The translations under genes were made by a program, and so were the position numbers. The notes under the pieces are model-generated. The model was not told the origin of the DNA. It saw nothing but the letters and a program-made list of their open reading frames with translations, and ran no database searches. Source: Crocinitomicaceae bacterium (GTDB lineage: Bacteria > Bacteroidota > Bacteroidia > Flavobacteriales_D > Crocinitomicaceae). From it: 7,361 nucleotides of DNA. The DNA lies in NCBI GenBank assembly GCA_023264075.1, contig JALQTG010000213.1, positions 1 to 7,361 on the forward strand, in the 5' to 3' direction. Of the stretch, positions 1 through 7,089 are shown in pieces. Each line of letters begins with the position of its first letter. Position 1 is the first letter of the stretch.

Positions 1-836
1 AGACCTGGAATACAAACTATCTCATTTTCTTGACTCTCGCTCGCTAGTGCGCTTCCAAATTTTACTTTCAGTAACTCAGCTTGGCGCTTCATGATTGTGC
101 ACCCTTCTTTGATGTCTTCCGTGATCACATTCCCACCAAAAGGAATGACTGCAGTGTGACGAATGATTCCTTCGTGAAAAATTGCAACATCAGTTGTTCC
201 ACCACCGATATCTACCAATACCACACCCGCTTCTTTCTCTTCATCAGAAAGCACTGCAGAGGAGCTTGCGAGCGGCTCTAAAATAGTTTCTGAAACCTCT
301 AGCCCTGCTTTATTCACACATTTCTGAATATTTTTTGCCGCAGCTATTCGTCCTGTAATGATATGGAAATTAGCTTCTAAACGAACACCTGACATCCCAA
401 TTGGATCTTTAATTCCTTGCTCGTTGTCGATGATATACTCTTGAGGAAGCACATGAATAATTTCCTCCCCTGGCTCCATCACCAATTTATACATGTCATC
501 GATTAATGCGTCAATGTCTGTTTGAGAAATCTCATCGGTCGTTGCTTGGCGCGTATGAATCCCTCTATGCTGCAAACTATTGATATGTTGCCCAGCGATC
601 CCCACGTTTACCAATCCAATCGTCAATTCTCCGTCCACGCGCTCTTGAGCTTCCGCAACGGCTGTTTTGATAGACTGGACTGTTTTTTCAATGTTGGATA
701 CAACACCACGCGTTACACCCAATGACTCCGTCTTCCCCATGGAAAGAATTTCAATTTTTCCATGCTCATTCTTGCGTCCCACAAAACAAGCAATCTTGGT
801 GGTTCCGATATCTAAGCCTACAACTATTTCAGACAT
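1..836 (-). CDS. ftsA: Cell division protein FtsA, N-terminal 278 residues (3' end outside window)
   Basis: FtsA is an actin-like ATPase that tethers FtsZ filaments to the inner face of the cytoplasmic membrane and recruits later divisome proteins. I translated the minus strand from the ATG at 836-834. The frame stays open, with no stop, to the window edge. The first phosphate-binding motif of the actin fold, DIGTTKI, is at residues 9-15. The second, DIGGGTTD, is at residues 209-216. Between them is a stretch typical of the FtsA-specific 1C (SHS2) subdomain, including GIAGQHI, VLPQEY and IGMSGVRLEANFHIITG. The visible end reads NEIVCIPGL, which fits the family. FtsA is normally somewhat over 400 residues, so the rest of the actin domain and the C-terminal amphipathic membrane helix lie beyond base 1. 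The start is 5 bp after the ftsQ stop and has only a short AGGA in front of it. The missing C-terminus is due to the window edge, not to a break in the gene. Confidence 0.96.
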   Translation of the reverse strand, partial: MSEIVVGLDIGTTKIACFVGRKNEHGKIEILSMGKTESLGVTRGVVSNIEKTVQSIKTAVAEAQERVDGELTIGLVNVGIAGQHINSLQHRGIHTRQATTDEISQTDIDALIDDMYKLVMEPGEEIIHVLPQEYIIDNEQGIKDPIGMSGVRLEANFHIITGRIAAAKNIQKCVNKAGLEVSETILEPLASSSAVLSDEEKEAGVVLVDIGGGTTDVAIFHEGIIRHTAVIPFGGNVITEDIKEGCTIMKRQAELLKVKFGSALASESQENEIVCIPG

Positions 837-841
837 TTATC

Positions 842-1636
842 CTATTTTTTCTTTGCAACTATTTGTTTTTCAAACTTCAAATTGATGGAACTATATGTAT
901 CCCACCCTTCAAAGGGTATGACTTCATCGTAGAAGGTGGTCAGCTTATCAAACTTAGCTTGAACGGCCTCTGGCGAAGGAGCCCTACCAAAAATTATTTC
1001 ATGATTCCCAACACGTGGCAAGAATACGAAGCCTTCAGAAGGCAAGTAGTGTACTTGTACGATTTGCGAATTATAAAATGCACTATTACAAACATAATTT
1101 GAAATACGATAGATTTCACCGAGCTTTGTATTAGTTATTAAACTATCGTTGTTAATTTCATCTGCCACTAAAACCTCCTCTGTATTAAATTCATCCAACC
1201 CTGTAAATGTCAATACTCGTGCATTATAACCGGACGTCAACGCCATTAAACGTCCTCGATTATCCATATAGAATCCATCTCGTCCACCAGGAATGATTCG
1301 AGCAATCGGACGTCTTATTTTTGCACGGATGTGCCATGTATTCCCAATCAGTTTATAAACTTGGGCCTCTTCTACTTCATTCATATCCAGCACAAACTTC
1401 TCTACTGCTTGAACATCCAACTCTTCCACCTTCATTTCAGCATGGTATAATCGCACAAATTTCAGCCGTTCAATCAACTCTACCTCTGTAAGGAGGGCCA
1501 TGCCGTCCTGTATATCCAGCTCTATTATGGGGTCACTTAAGCTGAGTTTCTGCTCTTTTTGAAGCGCCCTCACAAGCACTACTAAAACTGCTGCTGATAG
1601 CACTAAAACCGCTAAATGCTTAATCCATTTTTTCAT
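842..1636 (-). CDS. ftsQ: Cell division protein FtsQ (Bacteroidota type)
   Basis: FtsQ is a bitopic membrane protein that links cytoplasmic and periplasmic divisome parts, normally with FtsB/DivIC- and FtsL-like partners. The 264 residues show a short basic N-terminus (MKKWIKH), one hydrophobic helix at about 8-25, and an extracytoplasmic remainder. Residues about 36-112 occupy the POTRA position but are divergent. Residues about 113-262 match the FtsQ beta domain as I know it from flavobacteria: FYMDNRGRL (122-130), ARVLTFTG (139-146), LPRVGNHEIIFG (206-217) and GWDTYSSINLKFEKQIV (244-260). The ATG overlaps the murC stop by 4 bp (ATGA), and the stop lies 5 bp before ftsA, so position supports the call as well as sequence. 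The gene is AT-rich like its neighbours and intact. No separate promoter is visible. Sequence identity alone would be modest, as is usual for FtsQ, but synteny makes the assignment strong. Confidence 0.93.
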   Translation of the reverse strand: MKKWIKHLAVLVLSAAVLVVLVRALQKEQKLSLSDPIIELDIQDGMALLTEVELIERLKFVRLYHAEMKVEELDVQAVEKFVLDMNEVEEAQVYKLIGNTWHIRAKIRRPIARIIPGGRDGFYMDNRGRLMALTSGYNARVLTFTGLDEFNTEEVLVADEINNDSLITNTKLGEIYRISNYVCNSAFYNSQIVQVHYLPSEGFVFLPRVGNHEIIFGRAPSPEAVQAKFDKLTTFYDEVIPFEGWDTYSSINLKFEKQIVAKKK

Positions 1637-3003
1637 GATAGAGCGGTTATTATAGGTTCAACTAATCTGTCAATGTCACCTGCACCAATTGTCAAAAGCA
1701 CCCCTTCCTCAAAAGACTGGGCGAATGTCAATACTTCATTGGGGGATAAAAGTTGTTTTTTTGATGCCGTTATTTTACTCAATAATGCATCACTTGTTAT
1801 ACCGGGAATCGGCAATTCACGCGCAGGATATATTGGCATAAGAATCACCTCGTCTAAAGCACTCAATTCTTTGGCAAATTCATCCATAAAATCACGGGTG
1901 CGTGAGAATAAATGAGGCTGAAAAACACCGGTAATCTTCTTGGTTGGGAACATTAAACGTACCGATTCTATTAAACAATGAATAGCTGTTGGATGGTGTG
2001 CATAGTCATCAATATAAATACACTGCTCTGTTTTTATCTGGAATTCGAAACGCCTTTTTACTCCCTTAAAACTTGCCAATGCTGCAGCGATTTTTTCAAA
2101 TGGTATTTTTTCCTGTAATCCGATTGCCATAACTGCCAAGGCGTTCTCTGCGTTGTGGGTGCCTGGTATTCCAATTTCGACAGACGTATAATTAGCTCCA
2201 AATGCCGTTACATCCATCAAAAAACGTTCGTGTTCATAGCGCAAATTATACCCCCGAACAGCGAGTTCTTCAACTGGAGTTTCAGAAATTCCGTAAGCTA
2301 CCTGAGCACATTTACTCCCTAACTTTATCGTATGGTGAACAACAAGATATCCACTATTATCGATGCGCTCCGCGAATTCTTGAAAAGCGTGCTTTAATTC
2401 ATTCGCTTCGCCATAGATATCTAAATGATCTGCATCTGTCGAAGTTACAGTAGCCGCATACGGAGATAGGTGTAAAAAAGAACGATCAAATTCGTCCGCT
2501 TCTACCACGCAATTACCGCTAGCCGTATCCAAAAAAAGATTCGTGTGGTAATTGGAGCTGATACCTCCCAAAAAGGCATTACAGCCAAACCCTGTTGCTT
2601 TGAACACATGTGCAAGCAAAGTAGAGGTGGTCGTTTTTCCATGCGTTCCTGCGACAGCATAACTTCTTTGGTGATGAGTAATCATCCCAAGAACTTCCGC
2701 TCGTTTAGATAAAGTATAACCGTTGTTCTTAAAATAATTCCACTCACCATGATCCTTTGGAATGGCTGGCGTGTAAATAACTAACGTTTCGCTTAACGAA
2801 AATTCTGGATGAACTACATGAGCTCCTCGATCTTCAAAACGGACAGTTATTCCTTCACCTTGCAATTCATCCGTCAATGGTGTTGGTGTTTTATCGTATC
2901 CTTCAACATGGACGCCATTGGCATGGAAGTAGCGCGCTAACGCGGACATTCCAATCCCTCCGATTCCAAGTAAATAACAATATTTCACCTCTTCCAGCCT
3001 CAT
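1633..3003 (-). CDS. murC: UDP-N-acetylmuramate--L-alanine ligase MurC
   Basis: MurC is the cytoplasmic ATP-dependent ligase that adds L-alanine to UDP-MurNAc, the first amino acid of the peptidoglycan stem. The 456 residues match the usual family length. In order they show the N-terminal dinucleotide-fold loop GIGGIGMSALA (13-23), the ATP P-loop GTHGKTTTS (119-127), EADEFDRSF (168-176), STDADHLDIYG (188-198), GTHNAENALA (281-290), GVKRRFE (314-320), DDYAHHPTAI (332-341) and FQPHLFSRTR (361-370). DDYAHHP together with FQPHLFSRT separates MurC from MurD, MurE and MurF, and the family-typical GAGDID follows at 440-445. The ATG at 3003 lies 2 bp after the murG stop, and the TGA overlaps the ftsQ ATG. 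There is no murB or ddl between murC and ftsQ, in contrast to E. coli, as is usual in Bacteroidota. I see no frameshift or missing catalytic residue. Confidence 0.98.
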   Translation of the reverse strand: MRLEEVKYCYLLGIGGIGMSALARYFHANGVHVEGYDKTPTPLTDELQGEGITVRFEDRGAHVVHPEFSLSETLVIYTPAIPKDHGEWNYFKNNGYTLSKRAEVLGMITHHQRSYAVAGTHGKTTTSTLLAHVFKATGFGCNAFLGGISSNYHTNLFLDTASGNCVVEADEFDRSFLHLSPYAATVTSTDADHLDIYGEANELKHAFQEFAERIDNSGYLVVHHTIKLGSKCAQVAYGISETPVEELAVRGYNLRYEHERFLMDVTAFGANYTSVEIGIPGTHNAENALAVMAIGLQEKIPFEKIAAALASFKGVKRRFEFQIKTEQCIYIDDYAHHPTAIHCLIESVRLMFPTKKITGVFQPHLFSRTRDFMDEFAKELSALDEVILMPIYPARELPIPGITSDALLSKITASKKQLLSPNEVLTFAQSFEEGVLLTIGAGDIDRLVEPIITALS

Positions 3004-3005
3004 AC

Positions 3006-4106
3006 TTAATTCAGTACCTTATTAATAACTGCAGTGATTTTTGCATCTGCTTGATGAATCGCCAATTCCTTTATTTTCTCCCCCAAAACCAACGATTCGT
3101 TAGCATTATTAAGCAACTCCATAATGGCAGGAACTAACTCCTCTCGTGCCACCACATCCTTAACCAATAGAGCAGCACCTCTATCCACTAATGCCATTGC
3201 ATTTTTCGTTTGATGATCTTCCGCCACATTTGGTGAAGGGACTAATATCACAGGTTTACCAATTAAACATAATTCAGAAACTGCAATTGCTCCAGCTCTG
3301 GATATGATAATATCTGCCGCAGCATAGGCATAATCCATGCGACTGATAAAGTCGGTAAGAATAATTCCTTTCGGTAGCTCGTCACCCAACTCCGTCTTCA
3401 ATGCGTCCAAATGAAATTTTCCACATTGCCAAATGAGTTGCACATCTTTTTCGGCAAAATAAGCAAGTTGATGTTTCACACTTTCATTTAGCGTCCGAGC
3501 ACCCAAGCTTCCTCCAACAATAAAAACAGTCTTCTTGTTACTATCGAGTTGAAAGAATTCAAAAGCAGCTTCTCTTTTGCCTTCTATCTGCACCACATCT
3601 TCTCTAACGGGATTGCCCGTAAGTTCAATTTTATTGGCCGGAAAAAACCGCTCAAGTCCCTCATAAGCCACGCAAATTTTCGAGACTTTCGACGCCAATA
3701 GCTTATTTGTTTTTCCAGGAAACGAATTTTGTTCTTGAATCACAGTAGGAATTCCTAACTGAGTAGCGACCTTCAATGTTGGTCCGCTGGCATACCCGCC
3801 TACACCAATTACCACATCAGGCGCAAATCGTTTAAGAATCGCTCGTGCTTTGAGCATAGAGCGAATAATTTTAAAAGGAAGCATCAAGTTTTTTACAGTC
3901 AAACGTCGTTGAAAACCACTGATCCACAAACCTTCAATAGGGTAACCCGCTTGTGGAACCTTTTCCATTTCCATTTTTCCCATTGCGCCAATGAATAGTA
4001 CTTCGGCAGTTGGATTCTCCAATTTAATTCGATTTGCGATTGCGATAGCAGGAAAAATATGTCCCCCAGTACCTCCACCAGAAATTACTGCTCTCTTAAT
4101 GCTCAT
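3006..4106 (-). CDS. murG: UDP-GlcNAc:lipid I N-acetylglucosaminyltransferase MurG
   Basis: MurG is a GT-B glycosyltransferase on the inner face of the membrane. It transfers GlcNAc from UDP-GlcNAc to lipid I, giving lipid II. From the ATG at 4106 the protein has 366 residues, close to the family norm. The glycine-rich loops are all present: GGGTGGHIFPA (10-20), GVGGYASGP (101-109) and GGSLGARTLN (198-207). So are QEQNSFPG (124-131), GNPVR (164-168), SRAGAIAVSEL (269-279) and PSPNVAEDHQTKNA (290-303), the last two in the donor-sugar half. The frame stays open to a TTG at 4160. I reject that start because it would add 18 residues lying wholly inside ftsW. The ATG at 4106 puts the first glycine loop at the usual distance from the N-terminus, has AGAGG four bases upstream, and sits one base after the ftsW stop. 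The close spacing to ftsW and murC suggests coupled translation. Confidence 0.97.
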   Translation of the reverse strand: MSIKRAVISGGGTGGHIFPAIAIANRIKLENPTAEVLFIGAMGKMEMEKVPQAGYPIEGLWISGFQRRLTVKNLMLPFKIIRSMLKARAILKRFAPDVVIGVGGYASGPTLKVATQLGIPTVIQEQNSFPGKTNKLLASKVSKICVAYEGLERFFPANKIELTGNPVREDVVQIEGKREAAFEFFQLDSNKKTVFIVGGSLGARTLNESVKHQLAYFAEKDVQLIWQCGKFHLDALKTELGDELPKGIILTDFISRMDYAYAAADIIISRAGAIAVSELCLIGKPVILVPSPNVAEDHQTKNAMALVDRGAALLVKDVVAREELVPAIMELLNNANESLVLGEKIKELAIHQADAKITAVINKVLN

Positions 4107-4115
4107 GTTACCTCT
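4107..4115 (-). promoter_or_regulatory. Shine-Dalgarno-like site deciding the murG start
   Basis: On the minus strand AGAGG (4115-4111), preceded by AA, lies four bases (TAAC) before the ATG at 4106, within the last codons and stop of ftsW. It supports 4106 over the upstream TTG at 4160. Shine-Dalgarno use is reduced in Bacteroidota, and the same bases encode the end of FtsW (Lys-Arg-stop), so the match may be partly chance. Confidence 0.4.
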
Positions 4116-5271
4116 TTGTTTCAGTTGATAAATTATTATCTGGATTTCGCTTATTTGCAATACTTAATACGATTCCAAGCGAGACACAACTCATAATCAT
4201 GGCTGATCCACCCATTGCTAGAAAAGGCATGTTCTGTCCAGTAACGGGCATGATACCTGTGCACACCAACATATTAATCATGGCTTGTGATAAGATCAAT
4301 AATCCTATTCCCACGCAGACATAAGTTTCGAATAATTTCTCTGCATTTAACCCAATCCGAAGGATGCGGTAAAAAAGCACTAAATAAAGAAAAATGAGCA
4401 CCATGGCGAAAAGCAAACCGAACTCCTCTACAAAGCTCGAATAATAAAAATCGGCATACGCTTCTGGCAAATACTGTTTCAACTTACCAGAACCCACACC
4501 TACTCCGAAATAACCTCCATTATGAATGGCTAACTCCGCGTTAATAGCTTGGGCATTATCAATGCTCGAGGCATTTTCACCATAAGCTTTGAAAAATCGG
4601 CTCATCCATGTGTCAAAACGCGGCAAAATATTCGCCGCAGGCAATGCTAGATGTGTTAGGATGACTAACCCAAATGCACCAAGCCCACTCCCTATAAATG
4701 TCAAAATCTTCCCAATTGGCACGCGACCAACAAATAACAATAACAAGGAAACCATAAAAACAATGGCGGCCGTTGAGAAGTTATCTTTTGCAATTAAGGC
4801 GCAAATGATAATGATTGGAATTACAATGGGCCAGAACCCCTCTTTCCAACTATTCAAAACATTTTCTTTATTCACCATCAGTTTGGATACGTATACTACC
4901 AAAGCTAGCTTCGCAAAATCAGATGTTTGAAAAGTTAAACCCACAATAGGCAGTCGAATCCAGCGCGCAGCGTCATTTACACGTACACCGAAGAAAAACG
5001 TGAAAATGAGTAAAAATATGGCTAGATAAAATCCAAATTTCGAGAGCTTAGCAATATACTTCGGGTCTTTTTGGTGTACCCAATACATCGTTAACACACC
5101 CAATACAATATAGATAAAGTGCTTAAATAAGTATTTAAACGGAGTTCCCCCTTCTGTTTTTACAAGAATTGGCACGAAACTATACACGCTCAAAACGGAT
5201 AATCCGAGAAAGAGCAATGTGATGATCCAAATCACCGAGTCTCCTTTTAAATAACTTAAAATTTGTCTCAC
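4108..5271 (-). CDS. ftsW: Septal peptidoglycan glycosyltransferase FtsW (SEDS family)
   Basis: FtsW is a polytopic SEDS membrane protein that polymerises lipid II into glycan strands at the septum, together with its partner transpeptidase FtsI. The 387 residues contain about ten hydrophobic segments, for example near 13-32, 47-65, 78-95, 147-161, 166-182, 190-209, 281-301, 315-336 and 350-372. SEDS signatures are visible: NDAARWI (99-105, the family's NGARRWI), LTFQTSDFAKLALV (112-125), and GVGVGSGKLKQYLPEAYADF (256-275) in the large extracytoplasmic loop. Asp274 in that last motif aligns with the catalytic aspartate of E. coli FtsW (Asp297 in HTDF). MPVTGQNMPFLAMGGSA (341-357) follows. The start is GTG at 5271. 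An in-frame TAA lies three codons upstream and the next in-frame ATG is codon 62, so GTG is well supported. The KGDSVIW beginning also matches related FtsW N-termini. Its position between murD and murG favours FtsW over RodA. Confidence 0.96.
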   Translation of the reverse strand: MRQILSYLKGDSVIWIITLLFLGLSVLSVYSFVPILVKTEGGTPFKYLFKHFIYIVLGVLTMYWVHQKDPKYIAKLSKFGFYLAIFLLIFTFFFGVRVNDAARWIRLPIVGLTFQTSDFAKLALVVYVSKLMVNKENVLNSWKEGFWPIVIPIIIICALIAKDNFSTAAIVFMVSLLLLFVGRVPIGKILTFIGSGLGAFGLVILTHLALPAANILPRFDTWMSRFFKAYGENASSIDNAQAINAELAIHNGGYFGVGVGSGKLKQYLPEAYADFYYSSFVEEFGLLFAMVLIFLYLVLFYRILRIGLNAEKLFETYVCVGIGLLILSQAMINMLVCTGIMPVTGQNMPFLAMGGSAMIMSCVSLGIVLSIANKRNPDNNLSTETKR

Positions 5272-5280
5272 AAGTCTTTA

Positions 5281-5730
5281 TTATTCTTCAATGAATGATT
5301 TAAAATTCTGTTCCCAAATGAATGTGTTCATGTCGTTCCCAAAATTGTAGCAAATTGCTTTGTTTGGCCCGCTCATTCCCATGATCCATTCAACGGCTTC
5401 AGTGATGTTCTTTTTAATTATTTGCTCCAACTTCAAAGAGGAGGTCACAATAATTTCACCGTCAAAAGAAATCAATCCAATTACCTCATAATCCCCCCAC
5501 GTCTTTTCAGCCATAGGGATTTCTGGGGTATAGTTCTCTAGAACCCAGATTCCTCTATTCGTACAACCAAATACAGTGTGTAATTCTTCGTCCAATTTAA
5601 CCTGATCAAGCGTGTACACGTTCATACCAAAAAGTCGGCCTTCTCGTTGACCCAAGCTATTGAACTTATCTAACGCTTCCTTTCGCGCAGAAACAAGTCG
5701 TTGTTCGAGTGTGGTATATTTCACTTCCAT
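5281..5730 (-). CDS. Uncharacterised 149-residue protein encoded between murD and ftsW
   Basis: I do not recognise this protein. It has 149 residues with no signal peptide and no membrane helix, so it is probably cytoplasmic. It is acidic, with about 23 Asp/Glu against 15 Lys/Arg. It has four tryptophans (62, 78, 115, 139) and two cysteines (56, 127). The N-terminal 25 or so residues look helical and charged. The middle (about 52-98) looks like alternating beta strands, including TVFGCTNRGIWVLENY and YEVIGLISFDGEIIVTSS. The C-terminus contains a likely helix (LEQIIKKNITEAVEWIMG) followed by AICYNFGNDMNTFIWEQNF. It lies 18 bp after murD and 9 bp before ftsW on the same strand, with the best ribosome-binding-site-like sequence in the window, so it is very probably translated as part of the dcw transcript. 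The missing membrane helix argues against FtsL or DivIC. A role in cell-wall synthesis or division is inferred from position only. Confidence 0.8.
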   Translation of the reverse strand: MEVKYTTLEQRLVSARKEALDKFNSLGQREGRLFGMNVYTLDQVKLDEELHTVFGCTNRGIWVLENYTPEIPMAEKTWGDYEVIGLISFDGEIIVTSSLKLEQIIKKNITEAVEWIMGMSGPNKAICYNFGNDMNTFIWEQNFKSFIEE

Positions 5731-5740
5731 GTTGACTCCA
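5731..5740 (-). promoter_or_regulatory. Shine-Dalgarno-like site of the uncharacterised gene
   Basis: TGGAG (5740-5736 on the minus strand) lies five bases (TCAAC) before the ATG at 5730, in the 18-bp gap after murD. GGAG at this spacing is a good ribosome-binding-site match and supports the ATG at 5730 as the start. Most other starts in the window lack such a sequence, as is common in Bacteroidota. Confidence 0.5.
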
Positions 5741-5748
5741 ATAAAAGG

Positions 5749-7089
5749 TTATAGTGATCGAACGGCACTTTTAAATTGCGCTCCTCTGTCTTCGTAGTTC
5801 TCAAAGAGGTCAAAACTTGCGCATGCTGGTGAAAGTAACACGGTTTCATCCTTTTTTGCTAACTGGTAACCATATCCTACTGCTTCCATTGCAGAACCTG
5901 CCTCAACAATTGTGTGCACATGCTCTTTGAAGGTTTCCATGATCTTGTTATTTTCCTTACCAAGGCAAATTATCGCTTTCACTTTTTCTTTGACGAGCGC
6001 CATCAATTCTTCATAATCATTCCCCTTATCTATACCACCAACAATCCATACAGTTGGTTTATCCATACTCTCCAAGGCAAACCATGTGGCGTTAATATTC
6101 GTTGCCTTAGAATCATTGATAAATTCAATACCATTGACCTTAGCAACAAATTCGAGGCGGTGTTCTACATTAGTAAAGTCTGAAAGACTCTCGCGCACTG
6201 ATTCCTTACGGATGTCCAGAATGCGTCCTGCAATTCCAGCTACCAAGGAGTTTTGCGTGTTGTGTTTGCCTTTTAGGGCAAGTTCGTGAATAGACATAGT
6301 TAACTTGTTTTTAATTGTTATTATTAGTTTTTCGTTTGTTGCGTATCCACCATTTTTCACTTCTTGTTGAAGAGAAAATGGAATTAATTGAGCTGGGACG
6401 GTATGATGCGTCAGCTGCTTTTGAATTTCTACATCGTCAGCATTGTAGATGAAATAATCTGACGCCGTTTGATTGCGTGTAATCCTAAATTTTGCCTGAC
6501 CATAGAGGTCCATGGAGTAATCATAGCGATCTAGGTGATCCGGAGTAATATTAATTACTACGCTTATAAATGCTTTAAAATCATGCATGTCTTCCAACTG
6601 AAAACTACTCAGCTCCAACACATAATAATCAGCAGGATGAGTCAAAACTTTCCGTGCAAGACTCTCACCCATATTCCCGGCCATTTCAACATTCAGCCCT
6701 CCCTTTTTCAATACGTGATGTATTAAGTGAGTCGTTGTTGTTTTTCCATTGCTGCCCGTGATGCAAATCATTTTCGCCTGCGTAAAGCGTGCCGCAAACT
6801 CTATTTCTCCAATCACTGAAGTCCCTTTAGTCTTAAATCCTTGAATTAAAGGGGAGGAATTAGGAATTCCTGGGCTTTTAATCACTAAATCAGCCGAATG
6901 GATCTTGTCAGAGTGACCTTCTTCTTCCCAGTAAACGGCGTGACGATTCAATTCAACCTTGTACTTCTCCTTTATGCTTCCCCCATCCGAAACTAGTACA
7001 TGAAAGCCCTTTTCCTTTGCAAGAATAGCGGCCCCCACGCCAGATTCTCCAGCGCCTAAAACAACGATATGTTGAACTGAATTACTCAC
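5749..7089 (-). CDS. murD: UDP-N-acetylmuramoyl-L-alanine--D-glutamate ligase MurD
   Basis: MurD is the cytoplasmic ATP-dependent ligase that adds D-glutamate to UDP-MurNAc-L-Ala, the step after MurC. The 446 residues match the family length. Motifs in order are the UDP-binding N-terminal loop GAGESGVGAA (12-21), KSPGIP (71-76), the P-loop TGSNGKTTTT (111-120), ELSSFQL (159-165), NITPDHLDRY (180-189), KGKHNTQNSL (273-282), EHRLEFV (309-315), NDSKATN (325-331), GGIDKG (351-356) and SPACASFDLFENYEDRGAQF (420-439). The NDSKATN motif and the C-terminal SPACASFD block are diagnostic of MurD among Mur ligases. The start is GTG at 7089, whose first base is the last base of the mraY TAG. No ATG lies near the N-terminus, and this start leaves a normal short lead into the glycine loop. 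The shared base suggests stop-restart coupling with mraY. Confidence 0.98.
   Translation of the reverse strand: MSNSVQHIVVLGAGESGVGAAILAKEKGFHVLVSDGGSIKEKYKVELNRHAVYWEEEGHSDKIHSADLVIKSPGIPNSSPLIQGFKTKGTSVIGEIEFAARFTQAKMICITGSNGKTTTTHLIHHVLKKGGLNVEMAGNMGESLARKVLTHPADYYVLELSSFQLEDMHDFKAFISVVINITPDHLDRYDYSMDLYGQAKFRITRNQTASDYFIYNADDVEIQKQLTHHTVPAQLIPFSLQQEVKNGGYATNEKLIITIKNKLTMSIHELALKGKHNTQNSLVAGIAGRILDIRKESVRESLSDFTNVEHRLEFVAKVNGIEFINDSKATNINATWFALESMDKPTVWIVGGIDKGNDYEELMALVKEKVKAIICLGKENNKIMETFKEHVHTIVEAGSAMEAVGYGYQLAKKDETVLLSPACASFDLFENYEDRGAQFKSAVRSL

Noticed and set aside
722..1102. Plus-strand open frame of 126 residues
   Set aside because: It spans the ftsA-ftsQ junction antisense to two confidently identified genes. 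The translation shows no domain or plausible start context, so it is a shadow frame.
4107..4160. Upstream extension of murG to a start at 4160 (18 extra residues)
   Set aside because: The codon at 4160 is TTG, the added residues lie wholly inside the ftsW coding sequence, and the ATG at 4106 fits the family's N-terminus and has AGAGG before it.
4589..4930. Plus-strand open frame of 113 residues
   Set aside because: It lies fully antisense within ftsW. Its content is the reverse complement of membrane-helix codons and resembles no family.
5281..5730. The unknown gene as FtsL, FtsB or DivIC
   Set aside because: Those proteins are bitopic with one membrane helix and a coiled coil. This protein has no membrane segment and its middle looks beta-rich.
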